Below, one piece after another: positions 27,436 through 35,855 of a stretch of 64,000 bases of DNA. The DNA lies in contig CAZWMD010000019.1 of NCBI GenBank assembly GCA_964634815.1, positions 1 through 64,000 of the forward strand. Reading direction: 5' to 3'. The notes beneath the pieces were generated by a model that did not search any database, was not told the origin of the DNA, and saw nothing but the letters and a program-made list of their open reading frames with translations. This DNA is from JALZVT01 sp964634815 (GTDB taxonomy: Bacteria > Pseudomonadota > Gammaproteobacteria > Pseudomonadales > Azotimanducaceae). The translations under genes and the position numbers were made by a program. Numbering within the stretch: position 1 is the first letter of the stretch; the number at the start of each line of letters is the position of its first letter.

Positions 27436-27467
27436 CTTTATTCAACAATTAATTAAGGAGGCTAGTA

Positions 27468-28913
27468 ATGGGCCTTGGAATTAACACCAACATCCTGTCG
27501 TTGAACGCGCAGAGGAACCTAAACAGTTCTCAAAGCGATTTGGCAACATCATTGGAACGGCTTTCAACCGGCTTGCGTATTAACAGTGCGAGAGACGATG
27601 CGGCTGGTCTTGCGATTGCTGAACGATTTACTACTCAGATTAGAGGCCTTGATCAGGCGGTTCGAAACGCCTCAGACGGCATCTCGCTTTCTCAGACTGC
27701 AGAAAGTGCGCTAGGCGAACTGACTAATAACCTGCAGCGAGTTCGAGAGCTGGCTATTCAGTCAGCGAACTCAACTAACTCCTCTGGTGACCGGGCAGCG
27801 CTTGATTTGGAAGTTCAGCAGCGAATAGCTGAAATTGATCGAATCGCCCGTCAGACGGCGTTTAACGGACAGAATGTACTGGATGGTACATTTGGAACAG
27901 CAGCCTTTCAGGTAGGCGCAAACGTTGGCGAGACAATCTCACTAACTCTGAATACTGGCGTTGCCGCTGGCCAGATTGGTCAAATCGCAGAGCAAGAGGG
28001 TACTGCGGTGAGCGCTAACGCGCTCAGCGACGGTGGATTAAACATTCAAGTGGGAACAGCTGCAGCTTCTTCTGTATCTGGTTCGGTTGAAGGATCTGGA
28101 GCAGGACAATCCGCGTCAAGTGCTTACTCAAAAGCCGCAGCAATTAGTGCAGCAAGTGTGCCTGGTTTGACTGTTACTGCCAGCAACACTCAGGTTGAAG
28201 CCAACGCCTTTAGCGATGTGACATTGGCTAATGGCGATGGTAGCTATGACCTCGAAGTGAATGGCACCACCGTACTTTCGACAACAGAGGATGGAGTGAT
28301 ATCCGCAGAGAATGTCGTTGCGGCAGTCAATCTGAATACCGGTGTGACCGGCGTATCAGCTACGGTAGATGATGTAACTGGCATTATCTCCTTTGCGACC
28401 ACGGATGGTCGAGATATTACGGTTACTGAAACCCTCAGTGGTGTTAGCACTGCTGGTACAGGTGTAGACGGTTCAGTAGCAACTGGTAATGCACTTCGCG
28501 GCACAATCTCCTTGAGTGCGGCTGACACCATTCAGTTGAGTGGTTCGCAAGAAGCTGAGGTTGGATTTTCGGATTCACAATCGATCACAGTAGATGATGT
28601 CACCCTGAGTTCAATCAATGTTCTTGATGTTGAAGAGTCTAACAACACAATTAAGCGAATTGACTCTGCACTCGAATCTGTAAGTTCACTGCGAAGTAAC
28701 TTTGGTGCGATTCAAAACCGTTTTGAGTCCACTATCGCTAACCTTCAGGCCGTATCTGAAAACCTGTCGGCCTCGCGGTCGCGGATTCAGGATGCAGACT
28801 TTGCCGCTGAAACTGCTGCGCTGACTCGCGCGCAGATTCTGCAGCAGGCTGGTGTGTCGATTCTGGCTCAGGCGAATCAGCAGCCCCAGGTTGTTCTAAG
28901 TCTGCTGGGATAA
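27468..28913 (+). CDS. fliC: Flagellin FliC
   Basis: 481 residues. Conserved D0/D1 N-terminus (GINTNILSLNAQRNLNSSQ and LSTGLRINSARDDAAGLAIA) and C-terminus (RSRIQDADFAAETAALTRAQ, ending VVLSLLG). The middle is a Ser/Gly/Thr/Ala-rich variable domain without cysteine. It is the only flagellin gene in the window. A strong AAGGAGG lies 7 bases before the ATG, and a rho-independent-like hairpin follows the stop. Confidence 0.98.
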   Translation: MGLGINTNILSLNAQRNLNSSQSDLATSLERLSTGLRINSARDDAAGLAIAERFTTQIRGLDQAVRNASDGISLSQTAESALGELTNNLQRVRELAIQSANSTNSSGDRAALDLEVQQRIAEIDRIARQTAFNGQNVLDGTFGTAAFQVGANVGETISLTLNTGVAAGQIGQIAEQEGTAVSANALSDGGLNIQVGTAAASSVSGSVEGSGAGQSASSAYSKAAAISAASVPGLTVTASNTQVEANAFSDVTLANGDGSYDLEVNGTTVLSTTEDGVISAENVVAAVNLNTGVTGVSATVDDVTGIISFATTDGRDITVTETLSGVSTAGTGVDGSVATGNALRGTISLSAADTIQLSGSQEAEVGFSDSQSITVDDVTLSSINVLDVEESNNTIKRIDSALESVSSLRSNFGAIQNRFESTIANLQAVSENLSASRSRIQDADFAAETAALTRAQILQQAGVSILAQANQQPQVVLSLLG

Positions 28914-28935
28914 TCCTCGGCTAACTTGGAACCCG

Positions 28936-28964
28936 GAAGGGCGTACGCATTAGCGTCGCCCTTC
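28936..28964 (+). terminator. Terminator-like hairpin after fliC
   Basis: GAAGGGCG and CGCCCTTC pair, with an inner ACGC/GCGT stem around an ATTA loop and one bulged T. It lies 22 bp beyond the fliC stop. The T-run is weak, so it may attenuate rather than fully stop transcription into flaG-fliDS. Confidence 0.7.
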
Positions 28965-28995
28965 TTCCCGTTAAAACTGATAGATGGGAGGCAAC

Positions 28996-29382
28996 ATGCC
29001 CGACATCTCCTTGGAAACGGCAATTAGGACGCTGCCGACAAACGAAAATACGGATAGTTTACGAGATTCAGCTAATCAATCTTCCACGGTGCACCCTGGT
29101 ACCAGGCCTGAGGTAGCGAAGGTCAATGCGCTGGAAGGTAACAGATTACGCTCGGAGAACGAGAATACAACGCAAGAGGTTCTTGAAGAGCTGCAGAGCT
29201 ATGCAGACCAGCTCAACCGAAACCTGGAATTTAGCGTAGATGACTCGAGTGGAAGAACTGTAGTGACGGTGCGTGAAAGCAGCACAGATGAAGTGATTCG
29301 TCAGATTCCTTCAGAAGAGGTGCTTAGGTTTGCAAAGAACTTCAATAGTGGCGGTGCGAGATTATTTGATGCTCGTGCCTAA
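28996..29382 (+). CDS. flaG: FlaG family protein
   Basis: 128 residues from the ATG at 28996, which follows a GGGAGG ribosome site; an ATG at 28984 has none. The C-terminal FlaG domain reads LEFSVDDSSGRTVVTVRESS and EVIRQIPSEEVLRFA. FlaG proteins affect filament length in other polar flagellates. Standard place between fliC and fliD. Confidence 0.93.
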   Translation: MPDISLETAIRTLPTNENTDSLRDSANQSSTVHPGTRPEVAKVNALEGNRLRSENENTTQEVLEELQSYADQLNRNLEFSVDDSSGRTVVTVRESSTDEVIRQIPSEEVLRFAKNFNSGGARLFDARA

Positions 29383-29416
29383 TTAATAGAGTGTTGGCGG
29401 AACAAGCAGAGACGAC

Positions 29417-30793
29417 ATGGAAATCACCTCATTAGGAGCAGGATCAGGTCTTGATCTCGCAAGCTTAGTGGATCAACTTGTTGGCGCAGAACGGCAATCG
29501 AGAGAAACTCGGCTCGTCACCAATGAAGCTCGTGCGATAAGCCAACTCAGCGCTTTTGGTCAGGTCACAGGCGCGGTGTCAGCTTTTCAGGACTCTCTGG
29601 AACCTTTGGAAGATTTGGAGAACTATAGAGGTCGTACCGCCTTTGTAGCAGAAGACGCGCCATTCACGGCTACAGCCAATGCTGATGCAGCAACCGGACG
29701 CTTTTCGGTTGAGGTTGTCTCATTAGCGCAGGCTCAAAAAATACGGACCGACGCCTTCGAGTCATCAACCGATAATATTGGAAGTGGCACAATAACAATT
29801 GCAACGAGTGAAGGTTCTTTTGCCGTTTCGATAGAAGACGGTGCCGGTTCGCTCGTCGACATTCGTGATGCGATCAACTCTTCGAGTGAAAACAGTTTCA
29901 TAACCGCTGGCATAGTAAACAGCGTTGATGGTGCTCACCTGGTGTTGACCGGTAACGAGTCGGGTGAAGCAGCGGCGTTCACTGTATCGGTGAGCGAAGG
30001 CGATGGAGGGCTGGCAGGTCTGGCGTTTGCCGGTGATGACAGTGCCAGCAGTTTTAGCATTGTAGAAGGTGCCGCAGATGCGCAGTTACTGGTGGATGGT
30101 CTTGAGGTCAGGTCAGCAACAAATCGTGTTGCCGATGCCATCGATGGAGTAACAATCGATATCCTTGACGCTGAAGAGGGGGCGGCATTTGAACTCACTG
30201 TTGGGTTTGATCGCGAATCTGCCAGAAGCCAAATCGAGAGTTTTGTCGAGGGCTACAACAATCTGCTACTCACGGTGAATAATCAGGTTACGTTTAACGC
30301 AGAGACGTTTCAGTCCGGCCCTCTCTTTGGCGATAGCGCCGTTCGCTCATTGATTAGTGACGCGAGAGAGGTAGTTAACAGTGTGGCGGAAGGGGGCACA
30401 AGTAGCCTGGGTTCTCTGGCGCAGATAGGCATCACAACTGAGGTAGATGGCACACTAACAATCGATGAAGAAACGCTGAGTGAGGCCCTGTCAACCAACT
30501 TTGAAGACGTGGGCTTGCTCTTTGCGGGCGAAGACGGCGCCGCGGCTCGATTGGGTGATTTGTTAGGCGGGTACATAGAGCCTACCGGTCGCCTTTCCAC
30601 ACGAACGGACTCGCTCGAATCTCGCATCGATGACTTTGCTAGCCAGCGAGAGTCGCTTAACCGTCGACTGGAATCATTTGAGACGCGAGTGCGACGACAA
30701 TTCACCGCTTTAGACTCGTTGTTGAGCGAACTCAACAACACTAGTACTTTTCTTGCCCAGCAGCTGGACAGTCTTCCAGGCTCGGGCTCTTAA
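29417..30793 (+). CDS. fliD: Filament cap protein FliD (HAP2)
   Basis: 458 residues. The N-terminal SLGAGSGLDLASLVDQLVGAE and the C-terminal coiled region (LESFETRVRRQFTALDSLLS, ending NNTSTFLAQQLDSL) identify FliD, which caps the filament and promotes flagellin folding. Confidence 0.96.
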   Translation: MEITSLGAGSGLDLASLVDQLVGAERQSRETRLVTNEARAISQLSAFGQVTGAVSAFQDSLEPLEDLENYRGRTAFVAEDAPFTATANADAATGRFSVEVVSLAQAQKIRTDAFESSTDNIGSGTITIATSEGSFAVSIEDGAGSLVDIRDAINSSSENSFITAGIVNSVDGAHLVLTGNESGEAAAFTVSVSEGDGGLAGLAFAGDDSASSFSIVEGAADAQLLVDGLEVRSATNRVADAIDGVTIDILDAEEGAAFELTVGFDRESARSQIESFVEGYNNLLLTVNNQVTFNAETFQSGPLFGDSAVRSLISDAREVVNSVAEGGTSSLGSLAQIGITTEVDGTLTIDEETLSEALSTNFEDVGLLFAGEDGAAARLGDLLGGYIEPTGRLSTRTDSLESRIDDFASQRESLNRRLESFETRVRRQFTALDSLLSELNNTSTFLAQQLDSLPGSGS

Positions 30794-30812
30794 CACATAG
30801 AACGGATAGACT

Positions 30813-31220
30813 ATGACTCACGCAACCGCTCTTGCGGCGTACCAAACTGTTGAAACCCATGCGGAAGTTGATTCAGCACGGCCGGAACGTTTGATCCAGA
30901 TGCTTCTCGATGGGGCACTTAATCGGATTTACACCGCCAAAGGAGAACTCATGCGCGGGGAAATCGCAGCAAAAGGTAGCCAGATTGGCAAGGCGATATC
31001 TATAGTTGATGGCTTGCGGATGAGCCTCAATCCAGAAGCGGGTGCAATCAGTCAGAATCTTGAAGATCTGTACGACTACATTGCTCGTCGCCTTTTGGAA
31101 GCGAACTTAACAAACAATGCAGACATTTTGGACGAAACAGCAGCGTTACTTCATGAAATTAAGAGCGCCTGGGATGTGCTGGTTGAGACGGCTGCAGATA
31201 ACCCAGGTGAAGCCACTTGA
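30813..31220 (+). CDS. fliS: Flagellin export chaperone FliS
   Basis: 135 residues. AYQTVETHAEVDSARPERLIQMLLDGAL near the start (given in parts: AYQTVETHAEV, LIQMLLDGAL) and DYIARRLLEANLTNNADILD near the end are FliS signatures. Binds flagellin in the cytoplasm. Overlaps the next gene by 4 bp. Confidence 0.95.
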   Translation: MTHATALAAYQTVETHAEVDSARPERLIQMLLDGALNRIYTAKGELMRGEIAAKGSQIGKAISIVDGLRMSLNPEAGAISQNLEDLYDYIARRLLEANLTNNADILDETAALLHEIKSAWDVLVETAADNPGEAT

Positions 31221-31531
31221 CTACCAGCTCACAGGTAGTACAGGCGATTCGTACTCTAAACACGCAGCTCGCAGATCTATCGCTGCCTGAAGAAACGGAC
31301 CTGATGACAGAGCTTGTTGTGCAGCAGCAGCAGTTGCTTGAGTCCTATTTTCGATCGTGTGAGCCAGACCAGATAGATCGAGTGCTCATTGCTGAAGTGA
31401 TTGCTGAGAATACACGGCAGCGAGACACGGCGTGTATTGCCCATAGTGATGCTGCAAAGGAGTTGGACGCCCTGACTCTGGGGAGAAACGCAGTGTTCGC
31501 CTATCAGGACTCGCAACTAACCGAGGCGTAA
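31217..31531 (+). CDS. Probable FliT-like export chaperone
   Basis: 104 residues, TTG start overlapping the fliS stop (TTGA). The sequence is helical and acidic without strong motifs. Position directly after fliS is where fliT lies in other species, which is the main reason for the call; sequence similarity is not evident by eye. Confidence 0.6.
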   Translation: MTTSSQVVQAIRTLNTQLADLSLPEETDLMTELVVQQQQLLESYFRSCEPDQIDRVLIAEVIAENTRQRDTACIAHSDAAKELDALTLGRNAVFAYQDSQLTEA

Positions 31532-31641
31532 ATCCGACCAACTGACTAAATTTGCCGCCGACTGGCGTTTTCAGACAGCGAACTATACTCAAGGTGTGAC
31601 CTGAAGCGCTCCCTTGGGAGCACATCGAAAAGGATGTTGCC

Positions 31642-32775
31642 TTGTTTGCTAACTCATCGGCACCTTTAGCTGCTCGTACCACTCCGGACGAGCCCAATAT
31701 GTCTCCTCCGAGCACTTTTGAGCTCGACGAGGTTGTGCCCGAGGGCGCGCGCTGGATGCCTACGGGCGACTCTGCCTGCTCCCGGGACCTGGCTCAGCTC
31801 ATTAGACATGTGGGGCCCTTCAAGACCAACGTACTGGTATTAGGTGAATCTGGGACAGGCAAAGAACGCGTTGCTTTGGGTGTTCATGCGAACTCGCCCA
31901 GATCCAGTGGACCCTTTGTGCCCGTAAACTGCGGTGCTATTCCTGCAGAACTTCTCGAAAGCGAATTGTTCGGCCACGAAAAAGGCGCTTTTACTGGCGC
32001 TATTGCATCTCGCCAAGGCCGATTTGAACTCGCTGAAGGCGGCACCCTGTTTCTTGATGAGATTGGCGACATGAGCCTTGATATGCAGGTCAAGTTGCTT
32101 CGCGTTCTGCAAGAACGGTCTTTTGAGCGTGTAGGGAGTACCGAAACTCGGCAGTGCGACGTACGCATTGTGGCGGCAACTCACAGAGATCTTGCCCTCG
32201 CCGTAAAAGAGGGTCGGTTTCGAGCTGATCTGTACTATCGACTAAATGTATTTCCTATCTCGGTACCCGCTCTGCGTGACCGTCGCGAAGACATTCCACG
32301 CCTGTTGTCAGAGCTTGCTCGAGAAAACGAACTGCGTGGTTCGCCGCCTGTCGATTTTTCCCCGGAAGCCGCTTTGCAGCTACAGCGCTGTGAATGGCAG
32401 GGGAATATCCGTGAGCTTGCAAACCTTGTAGAGCGTTTATCAATTCTGGTCCAGGACCGGAGCGTTGAGGTAGTGGATTTGCCCTCGGACTATCGGGTTG
32501 CCAATTCTTATCGACCAGCATCTACAGAACTTCAGTCAACTGCAGCTCAATCCGCTGAGCCAGAAGATAACAACCAAAACAGCCCGAGTGGGGCGAGTGA
32601 AATGGGGCAGATTGATCTTCGAAAGCATCTTCAACACATTGAAAAGAGTCTTATCAGCTCGGCAATGTTGGAGGCTGGTGGGGTAGTCGCTCAAGCCGCA
32701 CGTTCGTTGGGTATTGGACGTACTACCCTGATTGAGAAACTTCGGAAGCACGAATTGGAATCAGATGTTAGATGA
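31642..32775 (+). CDS. Sigma-54 activator, FlrA/FleQ type, without N-terminal domain
   Basis: 377 residues from a TTG with AAGGA 7 bases upstream (ATG at codon 20 is an alternative). The AAA+ domain starts near residue 40: Walker A GESGTGKE at 68-75, the sigma-54 loop GAFTGA at 115-120, then FLDEIGDMSLDMQVKLLRVL. The last 45 residues are a Fis-type helix-turn-helix (AQAARSLGIGRTTLIEKLRK). Close similarity in the AAA+ core to FleQ is evident, but the about 130-residue FleQ N-terminal domain is absent and only 110 bp separate this gene from its neighbour. Probably the master activator of the sigma-54 flagellar promoters. Confidence 0.85.
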   Translation: MFANSSAPLAARTTPDEPNMSPPSTFELDEVVPEGARWMPTGDSACSRDLAQLIRHVGPFKTNVLVLGESGTGKERVALGVHANSPRSSGPFVPVNCGAIPAELLESELFGHEKGAFTGAIASRQGRFELAEGGTLFLDEIGDMSLDMQVKLLRVLQERSFERVGSTETRQCDVRIVAATHRDLALAVKEGRFRADLYYRLNVFPISVPALRDRREDIPRLLSELARENELRGSPPVDFSPEAALQLQRCEWQGNIRELANLVERLSILVQDRSVEVVDLPSDYRVANSYRPASTELQSTAAQSAEPEDNNQNSPSGASEMGQIDLRKHLQHIEKSLISSAMLEAGGVVAQAARSLGIGRTTLIEKLRKHELESDVR

Positions 32776-33778
32776 AACCGTTGCAGTAGAAAGCAATCCT
32801 GCGGAACTCGGTCCTATCGCTGAAGATGTCAAATCCAAACGAGTGAAAGCACTCGCGAGGAAACTGGCAAACAACAATCTGACAGTGCTGATATCGGGAG
32901 AAAGCGGAACCGGCAAAGAAGTATTTGCGCGCTTTATTCATGATCAATCTGCACGCCGCAGCAAACCCTTTGTGGCTGTAAACTGCGCTGCCATCCCCGA
33001 GAATATGTTGGAAGCTATTCTTTTTGGCCATGAAAAAGGTGCGTTTACGGGTGCCCAGGCCAGCCGTCGCGGTAAGTTTGAGCTTGCTCAAGGCGGCACA
33101 CTCCTGCTGGATGAAATGTCGGAGATGGAGCTTGGCTTACAGGCGAAGCTGCTGCGTGTCTTGCAGGAACGGGAGGTGGAGCGCCTGGGTAGTGAACAGG
33201 CCATAGCTTTGGATGTTCGTGTCCTGGCCACGACAAACAGAGATCTGAAGAAGGACGTATCTGACGGCCGGTTTCGCGAAGACCTCTATTATCGGCTAAA
33301 CGTATTACCCCTCTTGCTGCCGCCATTGAGAGAGCGGCCCGGCGATATCTCTCCATTGGCTCTTGCTATGTTGCGCGCCGTAGACATAGGACCCGACACA
33401 AACGATCGGGACCTGACACCTTCCGCTCATGCGCGTTTGGTTGCTCACTCCTGGCCAGGAAATGTTCGTGAACTGGAAAACCTGATTCAGCGCTCGGCAG
33501 TAATGTGTTCTGAATCTGTACTTGATGCGGACGATTTGCTCTTTGAAGTGGTTGCTCCTGAAGAGTCTGAGCAGACGAAAGAACTTTTGAGTTTGGAAGA
33601 AGAAGTCAAGAGGTGTGAAAAACGCTGCATCGCACGAGCGTTGGCTCTAACTGGTGGGAATCGACAGGAAGCGGCCGAGCGGTTGGATGTTAGCCCTCGA
33701 ACACTTAGACACAAAATTGCTCGATTACGTGAGGACGAACCAGAGCTGATCCACGTGAACGGAGAAACCGATGAATGA
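32765..33778 (+). CDS. Sigma-54 activator, FlrC/FleR type, without receiver domain
   Basis: 337 residues from the ATG at 32765, which overlaps the previous gene by 11 bp; a TTG at 32732 is less likely. Walker A GESGTGKE at 45-52, GAFTGA at about 92-97, LLDEMSEMELGLQAKLLRVL, and a C-terminal Fis-type helix-turn-helix (RQEAAERLDVSPRTLRHKIA). FlrC/FleR normally begins with a phosphorylated receiver domain and is preceded by the kinase FlrB/FleS; both are absent here. It is followed by fliE, as flrC is in other polar flagellates. Confidence 0.85.
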   Translation: MLDETVAVESNPAELGPIAEDVKSKRVKALARKLANNNLTVLISGESGTGKEVFARFIHDQSARRSKPFVAVNCAAIPENMLEAILFGHEKGAFTGAQASRRGKFELAQGGTLLLDEMSEMELGLQAKLLRVLQEREVERLGSEQAIALDVRVLATTNRDLKKDVSDGRFREDLYYRLNVLPLLLPPLRERPGDISPLALAMLRAVDIGPDTNDRDLTPSAHARLVAHSWPGNVRELENLIQRSAVMCSESVLDADDLLFEVVAPEESEQTKELLSLEEEVKRCEKRCIARALALTGGNRQEAAERLDVSPRTLRHKIARLREDEPELIHVNGETDE

Positions 33779-34112
33779 GATAAATTCCTCGACTCTTTTG
33801 GCGCAAATGCGAGCCATGGCAGCGCAATCTTCTGCATCGTTGCCTGGCGTAAGTCCAGCCAACGATGTTGCAAGTACAGCCCCTGCGCAATCCAGCTTTT
33901 CCAGCATGATCGCGAAGACCGTGAACGAGGTAAATAGTGTGCAGATGCACGCGGGCGGAATGGCTCAAGCTTTTGAGATGGGTGCTGAAGGTGTAGATCT
34001 GGCTGACGTTATGGTTTCGCTACAAAAAGCAGATATCTCATTTCGAGCATTGACTGAAGTTCGTAACAATCTGGTCTCCGCGTACCAAGAAATAATGAAT
34101 ATGCCGGTGTAG
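33771..34112 (+). CDS. fliE: Flagellar MS-ring/rod junction protein FliE
   Basis: 113 residues. The C-terminal region EGVDLADVMVSLQKADISFR and ALTEVRNNLVSAYQEIMNMPV (two adjacent pieces) is diagnostic. FliE links FliF to the FlgB rod. Its ATG overlaps the preceding stop by 8 bp. Confidence 0.95.
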   Translation: MNEINSSTLLAQMRAMAAQSSASLPGVSPANDVASTAPAQSSFSSMIAKTVNEVNSVQMHAGGMAQAFEMGAEGVDLADVMVSLQKADISFRALTEVRNNLVSAYQEIMNMPV

Positions 34113-34139
34113 GTGATGTTTTTAGTGAGGAAGAATTAG

Positions 34140-35855
34140 ATGGCTGAAGCCGAAATCAGCTCAACAACAGCCCCTGCTCCAGGCGCCGGCTTTAATTTGC
34201 AAGCAATTCCAGGAGTCCGGCAGGCTGGCATTCTAATCGGATTGGCTATTGCCGTGTCTATCGGCGTAGCCGTTGCGCTTTGGTCGCAGAGCCCAACTAT
34301 GCGGGTTCTGTTGTCCAGTATCGACCCTGCAGAGATGAATGCGGTTGTAGGTACGCTTGACAGCGCCCAGATCTCCCATCGAATCGACTCATCAAGCGGC
34401 GCGCTGTTGGTCGATTCGGGTCGTTTGTCAGAGGCTCAGATGTTGCTTGCGGGTCAGGGTTTGCCGCGCAGTAAGGGAGTTAGTCTTGATTCGCTATACG
34501 AAGGTGTTGGCTACTCCACCAGTCAATTTATGGAGTCGAAGTTTTACACCCACGCGCTTGAACGCAAGCTCGCTGATGTAGTTAGCGGTCTGAATACCGT
34601 CAAATCGGCCGAAGTCACTTTAGGTTTACCGAAACAGTCTGCCTTTGTTCGAACACGCAAAGAACCCACTGCATCTGTAGTGGTGCAACTATTCCCTGGT
34701 CGATCGCTGGAGCCTGGGCAAATCAAAGCCATAGTTCACCTTGTTGCATCCAGCGTTCCTGGACTAAGTACCGGTAATGTGACTTTGCTGGATCAAAACA
34801 GCACTCTCCTTTCCGGTGATTCGCAAATGGATGCCCTTGGGGTAGCGACAACTCAGTTGGATTACAAGACTAAACTGGAGAACTCTCTTTCGAAGAACAT
34901 TGATGATCTGCTGGTTCCAATCATGGGGGCAGGACGATTTCGCACTCAGGTAGTCGCGCAACTGGATTTTTCCGAACAGGAACAAACTACGGAACGTTTC
35001 GATCCACAAAGTCAGGTATTACGTAGCGAAAAGTCTCAGGAAAGGGAAACTTCCGGGGCATCAGCGCTAGCCGGAATTCCTGGCGCTTTGTCGAATCAGC
35101 CTGCACCCCAAGGTGGCGAACAGCAAGACGAGACAAGTCAGCCCGCCAGGAATACAAGTACTGATAGAGTGCTTAATTATGAGGTAGACAGAACAATCAG
35201 CCGAACCAAAGCGTCCCAGGGCGAAATTCAGCGACTGTCTGTGGCAGTAGTTTTAGATTACGTTGATCCCATGCCCGATGCTGGTGAGTCGATTGGCGAT
35301 GCAGAAGAGGCAGAAGCCACAGAAACGGCAGATACGGCCGAAGAGGAAGATGGTGCCAGTTCTGAGGTGGTCGAAAAAGTTCCTTTGACTGAGGAACAGC
35401 TGGAAGAAATTCGTCTGCTCATTCGCGAAGCCGTTGGATTTGATGAAGAGCGCGGAGATCGACTTAACTTGGTCAACTCGCGGTTTCAGCAGGCTCCGCT
35501 GCCAGAAGTAATGGAGCCACCGCCAGTTTGGCAACAGGCCTGGGTGTTAGATATGGGCAAGATGGGCGTTGGTGCCCTGGTTGTTTTGATAATTGCACTG
35601 CGTGTGTTGCGTCCTCTTGTGCAGGGACTAATGCAAACCCATCAGATGCAGGTAGCAGTGGGAGCTGCCGCTGCTGCTGCACCGGCGCTAGCTGCTCCGT
35701 CTGGCACAGCACAGGAAGACGCTGCTGGTGCTGCTGGTGCACTCCCTGGTCCGGTTAAGGCAAAAGATCCTATGTTGCTTGCACAGGAACTTGCGACCAC
35801 AGATCCCAAGAGGATTGCCCAGGTTGTAAAAGAGTGGGTTGCTGTAAATGAGTGA
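34140..35855 (+). CDS. fliF: Flagellar MS-ring protein FliF
   Basis: 571 residues. Two membrane helices flank the periplasmic part: ILIGLAIAVSIGVAVALW (about 31-48) and MGVGALVVLIIALRVL (about 475-490). Between them lie the YscJ-type ring domains (LVDSGRLSEAQMLLAGQGLP) and a low-complexity acidic insert (about 385-410). The C-terminus is the FliG-binding tail. Normal length. Confidence 0.97.
   Translation: MAEAEISSTTAPAPGAGFNLQAIPGVRQAGILIGLAIAVSIGVAVALWSQSPTMRVLLSSIDPAEMNAVVGTLDSAQISHRIDSSSGALLVDSGRLSEAQMLLAGQGLPRSKGVSLDSLYEGVGYSTSQFMESKFYTHALERKLADVVSGLNTVKSAEVTLGLPKQSAFVRTRKEPTASVVVQLFPGRSLEPGQIKAIVHLVASSVPGLSTGNVTLLDQNSTLLSGDSQMDALGVATTQLDYKTKLENSLSKNIDDLLVPIMGAGRFRTQVVAQLDFSEQEQTTERFDPQSQVLRSEKSQERETSGASALAGIPGALSNQPAPQGGEQQDETSQPARNTSTDRVLNYEVDRTISRTKASQGEIQRLSVAVVLDYVDPMPDAGESIGDAEEAEATETADTAEEEDGASSEVVEKVPLTEEQLEEIRLLIREAVGFDEERGDRLNLVNSRFQQAPLPEVMEPPPVWQQAWVLDMGKMGVGALVVLIIALRVLRPLVQGLMQTHQMQVAVGAAAAAAPALAAPSGTAQEDAAGAAGALPGPVKAKDPMLLAQELATTDPKRIAQVVKEWVAVNE

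Noticed and set aside
27231..27452. Small plus-strand frame between flgL and fliC
   Set aside because: It overlaps the sigma-28 promoter and the leader inverted repeat and has no ribosome site.
31584..31589. TATACT as a sigma-70 -10 box for the FlrA-like gene
   Set aside because: No recognisable -35 hexamer at 16-18 bp; too weak to report as a promoter.
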